Shown here: piece by piece, positions 18,964 to 28,213 of the stretch
Layout of the letters: each line of letters begins with the position of its first letter
How positions within the stretch are numbered: position 1 is the stretch's first letter
Source of the DNA: Hyphomicrobiales bacterium
Lineage (GTDB): Bacteria; Pseudomonadota; Alphaproteobacteria; Rhizobiales; Xanthobacteraceae
Assembly: GCA_023269635.1 (NCBI GenBank)
Contig: JAHFPN010000003.1
Coordinates: 1 to 53,320, forward strand
DNA length: 53,320 nt
Reading direction: 5' to 3'
Program-made: the position numbers and the translations under genes
Notes under the pieces: model-generated
The model's input: only the letters and a program-made list of their open reading frames with translations
The model's database searches: none
What the model was told of the DNA's origin: nothing

Positions 18964-20202
18964 TCAGAGCCCCGGCCCGGTGAAATTCTTCGGCGCCGGG
19001 CTGATCACGCGCGTGGTGTTGCCGCGGATCTCGAACACCGCGAGCCCGCGCTCGCTGGTGCCGTCGTTCTTGAAGCGGAACACGCCGTCGATGCCGGCGA
19101 AGCCCGAAGGGTTCATCAGCACCTCGGCCGAGAAACGGTTGGGGCCTTGCGTCTTCACCAGCGCCGCTATCAGCGACACCGCGTCGTAGGCGAGGCTCGC
19201 GGTGCGCGCGGGATCGCGGCCGAAGCGCGCCTTATAACGTTGCGCGAAGGCGCGATATCCGGTCGCCTCCGGCGCCGCGAACCAGGCGCCGACGAGGTTC
19301 GGGTTGGTGAAGAGCTTGGGATCGTCCCAAAGCCCGGTGCCGATGAATTGCAGGCGGCCGGGACGAATCCCGGCCTGCGCGAGCTGTTGCAGGATTTGCG
19401 GCGTGCTGTCGGCGGCATCGGCGATGAAGATCGAATCCGCCTGCCGTAAGGCGGCGGCTAGGCGCTTGATCTGCTCGGCGAGCTGCGGCTGCTCGGCGGA
19501 ATAGCGCTCGAGCGCGACCACGCGCGCGCGCCGCTCGGCCAATGTCTCCTGGAAGCGGGCCTCGACCACGCCGCCATAGGCATTGTCGGGCAGGAGCGCG
19601 AGGAACGAGCGCTTGCCGCGCGAAGCGGCGTAGGTGATGACGCGCTCGACGTCGGACTCGGGGCTGAAGCTCAGGAGATAAATGCCGCGGCCGGCGACGC
19701 TCGCGTCGGTCGAGAACGCGATCATCGGAATGTTGCGACTGCGCGTGACCTGGCCTGCGGCAGCGACCGCATTGCTGAACAAAGGGCCGATCACGATCTC
19801 GGCGCCCTCGGCGATCGCGGCCTGGGCCGCGACCTGCGCGCCTTGCGCGGTGCCGCCGTCGTCCTTGACGATCAACTGGATGTCGGGATTGGCGAATTCG
19901 GCGAGCGCGAGCTCGGCGGCATTGCGCATGGATTGCGCCACCTGCCCGGCGTTTCCGGGCGCGCTCAAGGGAAGCAACAGCGCGACCCTGACGCCGCCGG
20001 CGCCGATCGTGCCCGGCAGCGGCGCCTCGGTCGGGGTCGTGGTCGCCGACGGACCGAACGGCGGACCGCTGAACGGGTTCATGTCGGGGAGCGTGGAGGC
20101 GCAGCCGGCGAGCGCCAGCACGCACGCGGCAAGCGCCGCCGCGACCCAGCGCCCGAGCCCGCCCGAGACGCTATGGCGCCCTTCGCGCCGGTTTACGTGC
20201 AT
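18964..20202 (-). CDS. LppC/penicillin-binding protein activator-like lipoprotein
   Basis: A 412-residue lipoprotein with a periplasmic-binding-protein type I fold. The signal ends in a lipobox (VLALAGCAS, Cys near residue 37), after which come a Pro/Thr-rich linker and the two-lobed domain (GVRVALLLPLSAPGNAGQVAQSMRNAAELAL, VIGPLFSNAVAAAGQVTRSRNIPMIAFSTD, QFIGTGLWDDPKLF). This is the LppC/LpoA family, whose Enterobacterial member activates PBP1A; in alphaproteobacteria the role is inferred only. ATG 20202 is chosen because it begins the lipoprotein signal; the open frame extends upstream without support. It is divergent from rsmI, the usual rsmI/lppC/yraN neighbourhood. Confidence 0.85.
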   Translation of the reverse strand: MHVNRREGRHSVSGGLGRWVAAALAACVLALAGCASTLPDMNPFSGPPFGPSATTTPTEAPLPGTIGAGGVRVALLLPLSAPGNAGQVAQSMRNAAELALAEFANPDIQLIVKDDGGTAQGAQVAAQAAIAEGAEIVIGPLFSNAVAAAGQVTRSRNIPMIAFSTDASVAGRGIYLLSFSPESDVERVITYAASRGKRSFLALLPDNAYGGVVEARFQETLAERRARVVALERYSAEQPQLAEQIKRLAAALRQADSIFIADAADSTPQILQQLAQAGIRPGRLQFIGTGLWDDPKLFTNPNLVGAWFAAPEATGYRAFAQRYKARFGRDPARTASLAYDAVSLIAALVKTQGPNRFSAEVLMNPSGFAGIDGVFRFKNDGTSERGLAVFEIRGNTTRVISPAPKNFTGPGL

Positions 20203-20345
20203 CCGCCCCGCGGCCTCCGAAACCGCTTGCCCCCAGCCATTCGCAATGTGCGGCAGCGTCCGGCCCCTTGTCAAAGAACCGTCATGGCGCTGTCCCCGGC
20301 CGCTGCCGGCCGGTAAGTTCGCGCAACGCCGGAGCGCGTTTGACC

Positions 20346-21254
20346 ATGTCCTCCGACCCAAAGACGAGCCGGGGCGGGCCCGCCGCGCGCCCGCCCGCGG
20401 GCAAACCGGCAAAGCTCGCGCCCGGGCTCTACGTGGTCGCGACCCCGATCGGCAATCTCTCGGACGTCACTTTGCGTGCGCTCGACGTGCTCGCGCTTGC
20501 CGACCTGGTGGTGTGCGAGGACACGCGCGTGACGCGAAAGCTGCTCGAACGCTACGCGATCTCGGCGAAGCTCTTCGCCTATCACGATCACAACGCCGAC
20601 GAAGTGCGGCCGCGCCTGCTCGGACGGCTCGCGGAGAATGCTTCGATCGCGCTGGTTTCGGACGCCGGCACGCCGCTGGTTTCCGACCCCGGCTATAAGC
20701 TCGTGGCCGCGGCGCTCGCGGCCGGCCATCGCGTCTATCCGGTTCCGGGGGCGTCGGCGGCGCTGGCAGCTTTGGTCGCGGCCGGCCTGCCGAGCGATCG
20801 ATTTTTCTTTGAAGGCTTTCTTCCCCCGAAAAGCGGACAGCGCCGGTCCCGCATCGCCGAGCTTGCGGCAATCCCGGCGACGCTGATCTTCTACGAGACC
20901 GGCCCGCGGCTCGCGGCCAGCCTCGCCGATCTCGCGGCCGAGCTCGGGCCGCGTGCGGCCGCAATTTGCCGCGAGCTCACCAAGCTCTTCGAGGAGACCC
21001 GCCGCGGCTCGCTCCCGGAGCTTGCCGCGCACTATGCCGGTGCCGCCGCGCCCAAGGGCGAGATTGTGATCGTGGTCGGGCCGCCGGTGCAGGCGCCGGC
21101 CGAGATCGGCGATCTCGACGCGCGGCTCAAAGTGGCGCTCGCGCGCGCCTCGGTGCGCGATGCGGTGGCGGAGGTGAGCGCCGAAACCGGCCTGAAGCGG
21201 AAAGAAGTCTATGCCCGGGCGCTTGCGCTCGCCGGCAAGGGAGCGGAGCGATGA
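20346..21254 (+). CDS. rsmI: 16S rRNA (cytidine-1402-2'-O)-methyltransferase
   Basis: A 302-residue SAM-dependent tetrapyrrole methylase-fold enzyme that 2'-O-methylates C1402 in the ribosomal P site. The block LYVVATPIGNLSDVTLRALDVL starts the fold, followed by the conserved CEDTRVTRKLLERYAI, ALVSDAGTPLVSDPGYKLV and FFFEGFLPPKSGQRRSRI motifs. A Pro/Ala/Lys-rich N-terminal tail of about 30 residues precedes it. The 3' end overlaps the yraN start as ATGA, so the two are translationally coupled. Confidence 0.95.
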   Translation: MSSDPKTSRGGPAARPPAGKPAKLAPGLYVVATPIGNLSDVTLRALDVLALADLVVCEDTRVTRKLLERYAISAKLFAYHDHNADEVRPRLLGRLAENASIALVSDAGTPLVSDPGYKLVAAALAAGHRVYPVPGASAALAALVAAGLPSDRFFFEGFLPPKSGQRRSRIAELAAIPATLIFYETGPRLAASLADLAAELGPRAAAICRELTKLFEETRRGSLPELAAHYAGAAAPKGEIVIVVGPPVQAPAEIGDLDARLKVALARASVRDAVAEVSAETGLKRKEVYARALALAGKGAER

Positions 21255-21631
21255 GCAACGCCCGCCCCTCGCCCGCGCGCCGCGCCGCGTTTCGCCTGGG
21301 CGTGTCGGCGGAAGCGCGCGCCGCGCTCTTCCTCGCCGCCAAGGGTTACCGTCCGCTGGCCAAGCGCTGGAAGAGCCCGGTGGGCGAGCTCGATCTCGTG
21401 GTCAAGCGCGGCAAGCTGATCGTGTTCGTGGAGGTCAAGGCGCGGCCGCGCCTCGAGGAGGCCGCGGAAGCCGTGCTGCCGCGCCAGCGGCGGCGCATCG
21501 TCGCCGCGGCCGAGGCCTGGCTTGCGGCCCACCCCGAACATGCGGGATACGACATGCGCTTCGACGCCGTGCTGGTGGCGCCGGGCCGGTTGCCGCAGCA
21601 TATCGTCTCGGCGTTCGAAGTGGAGACTTGA
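21251..21631 (+). CDS. yraN: UPF0102 (YraN) endonuclease-like protein
   Basis: A 126-residue protein of the UPF0102 family, which has a PD-(D/E)xK nuclease-like core. The key blocks are EARAALFLAAKGYRPLAKRWKSPVGELDLVVKRGKLIVFVEVKAR, holding the E-x-D ... E-V-K residues, and QRRRIVAAAEAWL. The biological substrate is unknown; Holliday-junction resolvase-like folding is known for the family. The start ATG overlaps the rsmI stop by four bases. The rsmI-yraN-gshB order is characteristic of Rhizobiales. Confidence 0.9.
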   Translation: MSNARPSPARRAAFRLGVSAEARAALFLAAKGYRPLAKRWKSPVGELDLVVKRGKLIVFVEVKARPRLEEAAEAVLPRQRRRIVAAAEAWLAAHPEHAGYDMRFDAVLVAPGRLPQHIVSAFEVET

Positions 21632-21640
21632 GGAACAACG

Positions 21641-22603
21641 ATGGCCTTGCGCGTCGCCACGCTCATGGACCCGATCGAGAAGATCAAGATCGCGGGCGAT
21701 TCGACCTTCGCGCTGCTCCTGGAAGCCCAGGCGCGCGGCCACGAGCTTTCCTATTTCACGCCGGACAAGATGGCGATGCTCGACGGCCGCGTGTTCGCGA
21801 CCGCGCAGCCGCTCAAAGTGCGCGATCAGCAAGGCGATCACTTCACGCTCGGAGAAGCCAAACGGGTCGAGCTCGGACAAGCGTTCGACGTGGTGCTGAT
21901 GCGCCAGGACCCGCCGTTCGATCTCGCCTATATCTCGGCGACGCATCTATTGGATCGGATCCACCCGAAGACGCTGGTGATCAACGATCCGGCCGAGGTC
22001 AGGAACGCGCCCGAGAAGATGTTCGTGACCGAGTTCCCCGAGCTGATGCCGCCGACTCTGCTCGCGCGCGACCTGGATGAGATCAAGCGCTTCCGCACCG
22101 CGCACGGCGACATCGTGATGAAGCCCTTGTACGGCAAGGGCGGCGAGGCGGTGTTCCTCCTCCGGCGCGAGGACCTGAATTTCGGCTCGCTCTACGACCT
22201 GTTCGCCGCGACCTTCAAGGAGCCGTGGGTGGTGCAGAAGTTCCTGCCCGCCGTGAAGGACGGCGACAAGCGCATCATCCTGGTGGACGGCGAATTCGCC
22301 GGCGCGATCAATCGGGTGCCGGCGCCGGACGACTTGCGCTCCAACATGGTGCGCGGCGGCGTGCCCAAGGCGACCGATCTCAGCAAGCGCGAGCGCGAAA
22401 TCTGCGAGCGCATCGGGCCGTCGCTCAGAGAGCGCGGGCTCCTGTTCGTCGGCATCGACGTGATCGACGGTTATCTCACCGAGATCAACGTCACCTCGCC
22501 GACCGGCATCCGCGCGATCAAGAATTTCGGCGGGCCGGACATCGCGGCGCTGATTTGGGACAAGGTCGAGAGCCGCCGCGGCGCCCGCCGCAAGGCCGGC
22601 TGA
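21641..22603 (+). CDS. gshB: Glutathione synthetase
   Basis: A 320-residue ATP-grasp ligase that joins gamma-glutamylcysteine and glycine to form glutathione. The N-terminal domain ([31 protein letters not shown]) and the ATP-grasp core are intact: [49 protein letters not shown], and the metal-binding [21 protein letters not shown]. The length is normal. ATG 21641 follows GAGGAA. It is the last gene of the rsmI-yraN-gshB string, 9 bp downstream of yraN. Confidence 0.96.
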   Translation: MALRVATLMDPIEKIKIAGDSTFALLLEAQARGHELSYFTPDKMAMLDGRVFATAQPLKVRDQQGDHFTLGEAKRVELGQAFDVVLMRQDPPFDLAYISATHLLDRIHPKTLVINDPAEVRNAPEKMFVTEFPELMPPTLLARDLDEIKRFRTAHGDIVMKPLYGKGGEAVFLLRREDLNFGSLYDLFAATFKEPWVVQKFLPAVKDGDKRIILVDGEFAGAINRVPAPDDLRSNMVRGGVPKATDLSKREREICERIGPSLRERGLLFVGIDVIDGYLTEINVTSPTGIRAIKNFGGPDIAALIWDKVESRRGARRKAG

Positions 22604-22625
22604 GCTGAGTTTCCGAACCCGCGGC

Positions 22626-23153
22626 CTATTCCGGCGGCCGACGCTGGTCCTGGCCGCAGCGGAAATTCTGCACGAACGTATCGGCGAGCACGCGGGCGCG
22701 GACATTGGCGTCGGCGCGGCGGCCATTGACGGTCGCGGCAATGCAGGAGCGACGCCGGCCCTCGAGCCGGAACAGCACCAGCTCGGGCCGGCAGGGGCCG
22801 CCGATCGCACGGCAGAGCTGGAAGCGCACGATCGCCGCGAACGGCTCGATGTGTGCGCCGCGGCGGGGCCCGCGCCATTCGATCGTGTTCTGTACCACCG
22901 CGAAAGCGAAGCGTTCGTCGTAGGTATCATCGGAGACCGCCTCATCGCCGAAGAAGATCGAGGAGGCATCGGGCCCGTTCAGCCAGCGCACCGGGATACC
23001 CGCGTAGCCCTCGCACACGCGCTCGAGCACCGGGTCCTCGTCGGTCACGACCTTGCACTTCTCGTAGTCGTGCTTGGTGTAGGCGCTCTCGATCGTCTGC
23101 GCCGACGCAGGCATTGCGGCCAACACCGCACCCAGGACCAGCACCGCAATCAT
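22626..23153 (-). CDS. Uncharacterised exported protein
   Basis: A 175-residue protein I cannot assign to a family. Residues 1-19 are a clear signal peptide (MIAVLVLGAVLAAMPASAQ). The mature part contains six Cys (in YEKCKVV, LERVCEGY, FQLCRAI, GPCRPEL, RRSCIAA, FRCGQDQ), enough for disulfides in the periplasm. An aromatic/acidic centre follows (SSIFFGDEAVSDDTYDERFAFAVVQNTIEWRGPRRGAHIEPFAAIVRFQLC). ATG 23153 has an AGGA nine bases upstream; a GTG at 23174 is less likely. It is convergent with gshB and divergent from another exported protein across 123 bp. The function is unknown. Confidence 0.7.
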   Translation of the reverse strand: MIAVLVLGAVLAAMPASAQTIESAYTKHDYEKCKVVTDEDPVLERVCEGYAGIPVRWLNGPDASSIFFGDEAVSDDTYDERFAFAVVQNTIEWRGPRRGAHIEPFAAIVRFQLCRAIGGPCRPELVLFRLEGRRRSCIAATVNGRRADANVRARVLADTFVQNFRCGQDQRRPPE

Positions 23154-23276
23154 GTTTCGCGTTCCTGTCGTCACGACTTAATCCTAGCGCAAGATCGGCC
23201 GCCAATTTCGCAACGGGATTCGGGTACGTTGCAAGACGAGCCGGCATTAGATCAGATTGGCATCGCCACCCGCTGA

Positions 23277-24230
23277 ATGCACCCGATGAATTCCCGTCCC
23301 CTGCTTGCCGCATTCGGTCTCGCGATCGCGCTCCTCGTCGCCGCGGCGTCCGACGCAGGCGCCGCCGGCATCTGCCGGTTTCCCAAGCAGCCGCCGGTGA
23401 TCCTGAAGAACATGGGACCCTGCAATTTCGACCCCGAGCGCCTGCACTTTGCCGGCGAGCCGGAGGACCAGGCGCGCTGCCTGCTCACGCCGGTGGAGAA
23501 ATTCGGCAAACTCGGAGCGCCGCGCGAGCGCCTACCCGAGGTATTCGTGGGCCGCGTCGGCCGCGCTTCCGGGCTGCCCGAGCGCTCGGCGCTCGAAGCG
23601 CTCCTCAGCGCGGAAGATCTCGAGAAGGACTTCGGTACTTTCCTCGCGCGGCCGGTGGCGCGCGCCCGCGACGGCGACCCGGATGCGCCGCTCGCGCGCT
23701 ATTTCATGATCCACGACACCAGCTCGCCGAATTTCGGCGGCCGCCGGCTCCCGAACGACATCGACCACGACCGCGGGATCAACAACCTTTCCCGCTACGA
23801 ATGCGCGAATAAGATCGAGCGCGCGCACGTGTTCATCAACCGCACCGGCGCGATGCTGCTCGGCCACGAGCTGGAGACACCGTGGCGCGCGACCAAGTTC
23901 GAGATGGCGGTGCAGTTCGGAACCCTGTTGAAGGGCCTGTTCCTGCATGTGGAACTCGTGCAACCGCGCCAGCGCGAGCCGGGCCGGGGCCGCCACAACG
24001 ATTTCCGCGCGCCGGTGCCGGGCTTCACGGAGGCGCAGTACGACCGGCTCGCGCTCGTCTACGTGATCGCGAGCGTGCGCACCGGCGCCTGGCTCATCCC
24101 CGCTTTCCACGCGGTGATCGACGAGGGCATCTACGACAAGCACGACGACCCGCAGAACTTCGAGCTGGAAGCGTTTGCCGCGAGCCTTGAGAAGCTCTTG
24201 GCAAGGCTCAAGAAAACCTCCTCGCACTGA
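23277..24230 (+). CDS. Exported protein resembling a zinc amidase (Amidase_2-like)
   Basis: A 317-residue protein with a signal peptide (LLAAFGLAIALLVAAASDAGAA). I do not recognise a named gene. Three spaced motifs resemble those of the AmpD/PGRP zinc amidases: YFMIHDTSSPNF (His146), then PAFHAVIDEGIYDKHDDPQNF, with His278 and Asp290/291 in the place of the second His and the Asp-Pro ligand. It would then act on periplasmic peptidoglycan. The spacing differs somewhat from AmpD, so this is an inference. Cys32, Cys49 and Cys68 are near the mature N terminus. ATG 23277 and 23286 are both possible; neither has a good ribosome site. The downstream neighbour is comM. Confidence 0.62.
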   Translation: MHPMNSRPLLAAFGLAIALLVAAASDAGAAGICRFPKQPPVILKNMGPCNFDPERLHFAGEPEDQARCLLTPVEKFGKLGAPRERLPEVFVGRVGRASGLPERSALEALLSAEDLEKDFGTFLARPVARARDGDPDAPLARYFMIHDTSSPNFGGRRLPNDIDHDRGINNLSRYECANKIERAHVFINRTGAMLLGHELETPWRATKFEMAVQFGTLLKGLFLHVELVQPRQREPGRGRHNDFRAPVPGFTEAQYDRLALVYVIASVRTGAWLIPAFHAVIDEGIYDKHDDPQNFELEAFAASLEKLLARLKKTSSH

Positions 24231-24303
24231 ACCTGTGAGTCTGTTCACGAAATGTTCTTGCGCGCCTACAACCTCTGCTCTAGGCTGATTGTGGAGGGGT
24301 TGC

Positions 24304-25842
24304 ATGGTCGAGCGGGTCGCCACGGTCGCCTTCGAGGGGGTCGAGGCCCGGCCCGTGGACGTGCAGGTGCAGATCGCGCCCGGCCTGCCGGCCTTCAATC
24401 TCGTCGGGCTTCCCGACAAAGCGGTGTCGGAAGCGCGCGAACGCGTGCGCGCGGCATTGATCGCCTCCGGCCTCGCGCTGCCCGCCAAGCGCATCACCAT
24501 CAACCTCGCGCCCGCCGATCTGCCGAAGGAAGGCAGCCACTACGATCTCCCGATCGCGCTCGGGCTCATGGCCGCGATCGGTGCGATCCCGTCCGACGCG
24601 ATCGCGGGCTTCACGGTGATCGGCGAGCTCGGCCTCGACGGTTCGATCGCGCCGGTGGCCGGCGCACTGCCGACCGCGGTTGCGGCGAACGCGCGCGGCC
24701 AAGGTCTCGTGTGTCCGGCCGCGTGTGGGCCGGAGGCCGCCTGGGCCAGCCCCGACATGGAGATCCTCGCCCCGCAGACGCTTCTACAGCTCGTGAACCA
24801 CGTGCGCGGCGCGCAAGTGCTCGCGCGCCCGTCGCCCAAGATCCGCGAGGCGGCCGAGGACGCGCTCGATCTTTCCGAGATCAAGGGCCAGGAGAGCGCC
24901 AAGCGCGCGCTCGAGATCGCAGCGGCCGGCGGGCACAATCTCCTTTTCATCGGCCCGCCGGGTGCCGGCAAGACCATGCTCGCGGCGCGGCTGCCTTCGA
25001 TCCTGCCGCCGCTCTCGCCGGCGGAGCTGCTCGAGGTTTCGATGATCGCCTCGGTCGCGGGCGCCATCGAAGGCGGCGCGCTCACCAACCGCCGCCCGTT
25101 CCGCTCGCCGCATCATTCGGCGAGCATGGCCGCAATGGTGGGCGGCGGACTCCGCGCCAAGCCCGGCGAGGTGTCGCTCGCGCATCTTGGCGTGCTGTTC
25201 CTGGACGAGTTCCCGGAGTTCGCGCCGCAGGTCCTCGATTCGCTGCGCCAGCCGATGGAGAGCGCCGAGGCGGTGATCGCGCGCGCGAACCACCACATCA
25301 CCTATCCCGCGCGCTTCCAATTGGTCGCGGCCATGAACCCGTGCCGTTGCGGCCGCGCCTATGATCCGGGCTTCGCCTGCCGGCGCGGGCCGAACGGGCG
25401 TTGCATTGTCGAATATCAGGTGCGGCTCTCGGGCCCGCTCCTCGACCGCGTCGACCTGCATATCGAAGTACCCGCGGTCACCGCCGCAGATCTCGTGCTG
25501 CCGCCGCCCTCGGAAGGAAGCCGCGAGGTTGCGGCCCGCGTCGCCGCCGCGCGCGAGATCGCGGCCGCGCGCTTCCGTGCCTTCGGCCGGCCGGATCTCC
25601 GCACCAACGCCGAACTGCAGGGCGCACTCCTGGAGAGCGCGGCGGCGGCGGAGGGCGCCGGCCTTTCGCTCCTGCGCGACGCTGCCGAGGCCATGCGCCT
25701 TTCCGCCCGCGGCTATCACCGTGTGCTCAAGGTCGCCCGCACCATTGCCGACCTCGACGCGGCCGAACGCATCGGCCGGCCGCATCTGGCCGAGGCGCTC
25801 GCCTACCGCGCGCTCAACGACCGCATCGCCATAGCGGCGTGA
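24304..25842 (+). CDS. comM: ComM/YifB-family Mg-chelatase-like AAA+ ATPase
   Basis: A 512-residue AAA+ helicase-like protein. The N-terminal Lon-protease-like domain (MVERVATVAFEGVEARPVDVQVQIAPGLPAFNLVGLPDKAVSEAR) precedes the ATPase. Walker A is FIGPPGAGKTMLAARL and Walker B is VLFLDEFPEF; sensor-1 is FQLVAAMNPCRCG and the C-terminal Mg-chelatase helix bundle is complete. In Vibrio, ComM drives branch migration during integration of transforming DNA; presence here does not by itself show natural competence, as the gene is widespread. ATG 24304 follows GGAGGGG. Confidence 0.93.
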   Translation: MVERVATVAFEGVEARPVDVQVQIAPGLPAFNLVGLPDKAVSEARERVRAALIASGLALPAKRITINLAPADLPKEGSHYDLPIALGLMAAIGAIPSDAIAGFTVIGELGLDGSIAPVAGALPTAVAANARGQGLVCPAACGPEAAWASPDMEILAPQTLLQLVNHVRGAQVLARPSPKIREAAEDALDLSEIKGQESAKRALEIAAAGGHNLLFIGPPGAGKTMLAARLPSILPPLSPAELLEVSMIASVAGAIEGGALTNRRPFRSPHHSASMAAMVGGGLRAKPGEVSLAHLGVLFLDEFPEFAPQVLDSLRQPMESAEAVIARANHHITYPARFQLVAAMNPCRCGRAYDPGFACRRGPNGRCIVEYQVRLSGPLLDRVDLHIEVPAVTAADLVLPPPSEGSREVAARVAAAREIAAARFRAFGRPDLRTNAELQGALLESAAAAEGAGLSLLRDAAEAMRLSARGYHRVLKVARTIADLDAAERIGRPHLAEALAYRALNDRIAIAA

Positions 25843-25861
25843 TCGTTCGAAACCGCCACAA

Positions 25862-25883
25862 TTCGTAAACCAATCGTAAACCA
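25862..25883. promoter_or_regulatory. Tandem 11-bp repeat with CtrA-like spacing
   Basis: The sequence TTCGTAAACCA is followed immediately by ATCGTAAACCA. The two GTAA units are separated by exactly seven bases, the spacing of the CtrA box TTAA-N7-TTAA, but each has G for the first T. It lies about 93 bp upstream of the hybrid kinase start. It may be a degenerate binding site for CtrA or for another dimeric regulator; evidence is limited to the repeat itself. Confidence 0.35.
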
Positions 25884-25975
25884 CCGCGCGCGAATCCAGC
25901 GCCCACGCCGCTTTCCCGAAACCCTCCCGTAAAGCCGGAAATGGCAGGCTGGCGCCAACCAACAAGGGGGCGGCC

Positions 25976-28210
25976 ATGCAGATGATCGGGACGCGCGCCA
26001 GCTGCGCACTCACCCGCGCCGTGACGGCGCGCGGCGCGAGCGTGCTCTTGGCCCTGGTGATCGCTGGTTTCGCGCTCGGCGCCCGGGCCTACGCGCAGGA
26101 GCCTTCGAACCTCGGCCCGCTCGAGACCGTGGGCGACCTCGGCACCGCCGGCCTGCTCGCGGGGCTGCTCGTTTTCGCGCTCGCGGCGCTCTGGAACCAT
26201 CACCGCACCGTGCGCAACACGAGCGGCCGCGTCGCCGCGCTCGAAGCGGCGATCGAGGCGCGCGACGACGTGATCTGGTCGCTCGAGGAGCGGCTTGCGA
26301 ACGCGAACGAGCTCGTCGACGCGCAGGGCGACCTCGTGCTGCGCGAGGACGCCGAGGGCCGTGTGACGCATGCGAGCGCTGCGGTCTGCGCGCTGCTCGG
26401 CAAAAAGGCCGCGGACATCGCGGGCCAGCCGCTCGCCATCCGCGTCATCGCCCAAGGCGAGCGCGCGACGCTCGCCGACGGCTCGATCAGCTACGACCAG
26501 GAGATCGAGACCAAGGAAGGCCCGCACTGGATCGCCTGGAAAGAGGCGGCGGTGCGGGACGAGCTCGGACGCATCAAGGAACTGCAGCGGGTCGGCCGTG
26601 ACGTCACCCAGCGCGTCGCCGTCGAGCGCGCGCTCGCCGATGCGCGCACCAAGGCGGAGGCCGCGAGCCGCGCCAAATCGCGCTTCCTCGCGGTGGTGAG
26701 CCACGAGGTGCGCACGCCGCTCAACGGCATTCTCGGCATGACCGGACTCCTGCTCGACACGCCGCTCAGCCCGGAGCAACGCACCTACGCGCAAGCCGTG
26801 AAGACCTCGGGTGACGCCTTGCTCGCCTTGATCGAAGAAATCCTCGACTTCTCTAAGATCGAGGCCGGCCGCCTCGATCTCGAATCGGTACCGTTCGATC
26901 TCGTGGCGCTGGTCACCGTGGTGATCGAGCTGCTCGCGCTGCACGCGCAGGAAAAGGGGATCGAAATCGCGGTCGACTTCGACGACCGGCTGGCGCGCCG
27001 GGTCACCGGCGATGCCGCACGGCTCAGGCAGGTGCTCCTGAACCTCGCCGGCAACGCCGTGAAATTCACCGACCGCGGCGGCGTCGCCCTCGTGGTCGAG
27101 CGCGAGGACGGCGACCGCGTCCGCTTTTGGGTCAGCGACACCGGGCCCGGCATCGGGCCGGAGGCACAGGAGCGCGTCTTCAAGGAATTCGAGCAGGCCG
27201 GTTCGCCGCTCGCCCGCCGTCATGGCGGAACCGGACTTGGGCTTGCCATCGCCTCGCGCATCGTCGAGCGCATGGGCGGCCAGATCGAGCTGGAAAGCTC
27301 GGATACGGACGGCTCGAACTTCACCTTCGTGATCGAGCTGCCGGCGGTGTACGAAAGCGCACTGGCGCCCGAAGCGCCGGACTTGGGCGGCCAGGAAATC
27401 CTCGTGGCCTCGCCCTCGCCGGTGGTGGGGCCGCTCTTGGTGCGCCGGCTCAATGCCTGGCACGCCAAGGTCGTGATCGCGCCGGAAGCCGCGGTCGCCA
27501 AGGCGATCCTGCCGGAGCGGAGCTGGAGCGCCGTGCTCGTGGACCGCGCCTTCGGCGCGCAGGCGACCGCGGAATTGGCGCGGCTCGCCGTCGAGCACGC
27601 AGGCCGCCGCTATGTGCTGGTGGCGCCCTCCGAGCGCGCCGAGCTCGAGGAGCTGCGTGCCGCGGGATTCGACGGTTATTTCGTGAAGCCGGTGCGGGCG
27701 GCCTCGCTCGCAGCCCGGCTGACGGCTCAGGACGCGGCACCGCCGCTCGTGCCGGAAGCCGAAGCAGAAGCCGATGCCGCGACCCCGGCCGGCGGCCGGC
27801 TCGCGGTGCTGGTCGCCGAGGACAACGATATCAACGCGCTGCTGGCCCAGGCGCTCCTGGCGCGTCTCGGCCATGCGCCTACGGTGGTATCCGACGGGCT
27901 TTCGGCGGTGACGGCGGTCGCGACCGCGCACGCGATCGGCGCGCCCTATGATCTCGTGCTCATGGACCTGCATCTGCCGGGCGTCGACGGCCTCGAGGCG
28001 ACCCGGAAGATCCGCGCACTCGGCGCCGACGAAGGCGGGGATATTCCCGTTATCGCGCTTACCGCAAACGCCGCCGGCGAATATCGCGAGGCGTGCCGCG
28101 AGGCCGGCATGGACGGCTTCGTGGTCAAGCCCATCGACCGCGACCGGCTGCAGGAGGCCATAGCCGCGGCGCGCGAGGCGCGCGCGGCCGCGCTCGGCCA
28201 CGCCGCTTGA
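25976..28210 (+). CDS. Membrane hybrid sensor histidine kinase
   Basis: A 744-residue hybrid kinase. Two hydrophobic segments lie at about 20-40 and 55-72, then a coiled coil (90-115), a PAS-like sensor (about 115-215), and HisKA with autophosphorylation site His243 in [17 protein letters not shown]. The HATPase domain has N ([11 protein letters not shown]), G1 (DTGPGIG) and G2 (GGTGLGLAI) boxes. A first receiver-like domain (about 465-570) keeps an Asp (LVDRAF, D523) and a KP motif but has lost the acidic pocket (ILVASPSP). A second receiver is intact: [18 protein letters not shown] (D664), T in ALTANA, and VKPID. The signal and partner are unknown. ATG 25976 follows AAGGGGG. Confidence 0.92.
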   Translation: MQMIGTRASCALTRAVTARGASVLLALVIAGFALGARAYAQEPSNLGPLETVGDLGTAGLLAGLLVFALAALWNHHRTVRNTSGRVAALEAAIEARDDVIWSLEERLANANELVDAQGDLVLREDAEGRVTHASAAVCALLGKKAADIAGQPLAIRVIAQGERATLADGSISYDQEIETKEGPHWIAWKEAAVRDELGRIKELQRVGRDVTQRVAVERALADARTKAEAASRAKSRFLAVVSHEVRTPLNGILGMTGLLLDTPLSPEQRTYAQAVKTSGDALLALIEEILDFSKIEAGRLDLESVPFDLVALVTVVIELLALHAQEKGIEIAVDFDDRLARRVTGDAARLRQVLLNLAGNAVKFTDRGGVALVVEREDGDRVRFWVSDTGPGIGPEAQERVFKEFEQAGSPLARRHGGTGLGLAIASRIVERMGGQIELESSDTDGSNFTFVIELPAVYESALAPEAPDLGGQEILVASPSPVVGPLLVRRLNAWHAKVVIAPEAAVAKAILPERSWSAVLVDRAFGAQATAELARLAVEHAGRRYVLVAPSERAELEELRAAGFDGYFVKPVRAASLAARLTAQDAAPPLVPEAEAEADAATPAGGRLAVLVAEDNDINALLAQALLARLGHAPTVVSDGLSAVTAVATAHAIGAPYDLVLMDLHLPGVDGLEATRKIRALGADEGGDIPVIALTANAAGEYREACREAGMDGFVVKPIDRDRLQEAIAAAREARAAALGHAA

Positions 28211-28213
28211 GGG

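Noticed and set aside
25814-28201. A 795-residue open frame on the minus strand across the hybrid kinase
   Set aside because: It is the antisense shadow of the HisKA/HATPase/receiver gene, rich in Arg/Asp/His from GC-skewed codons, with no recognisable domain.
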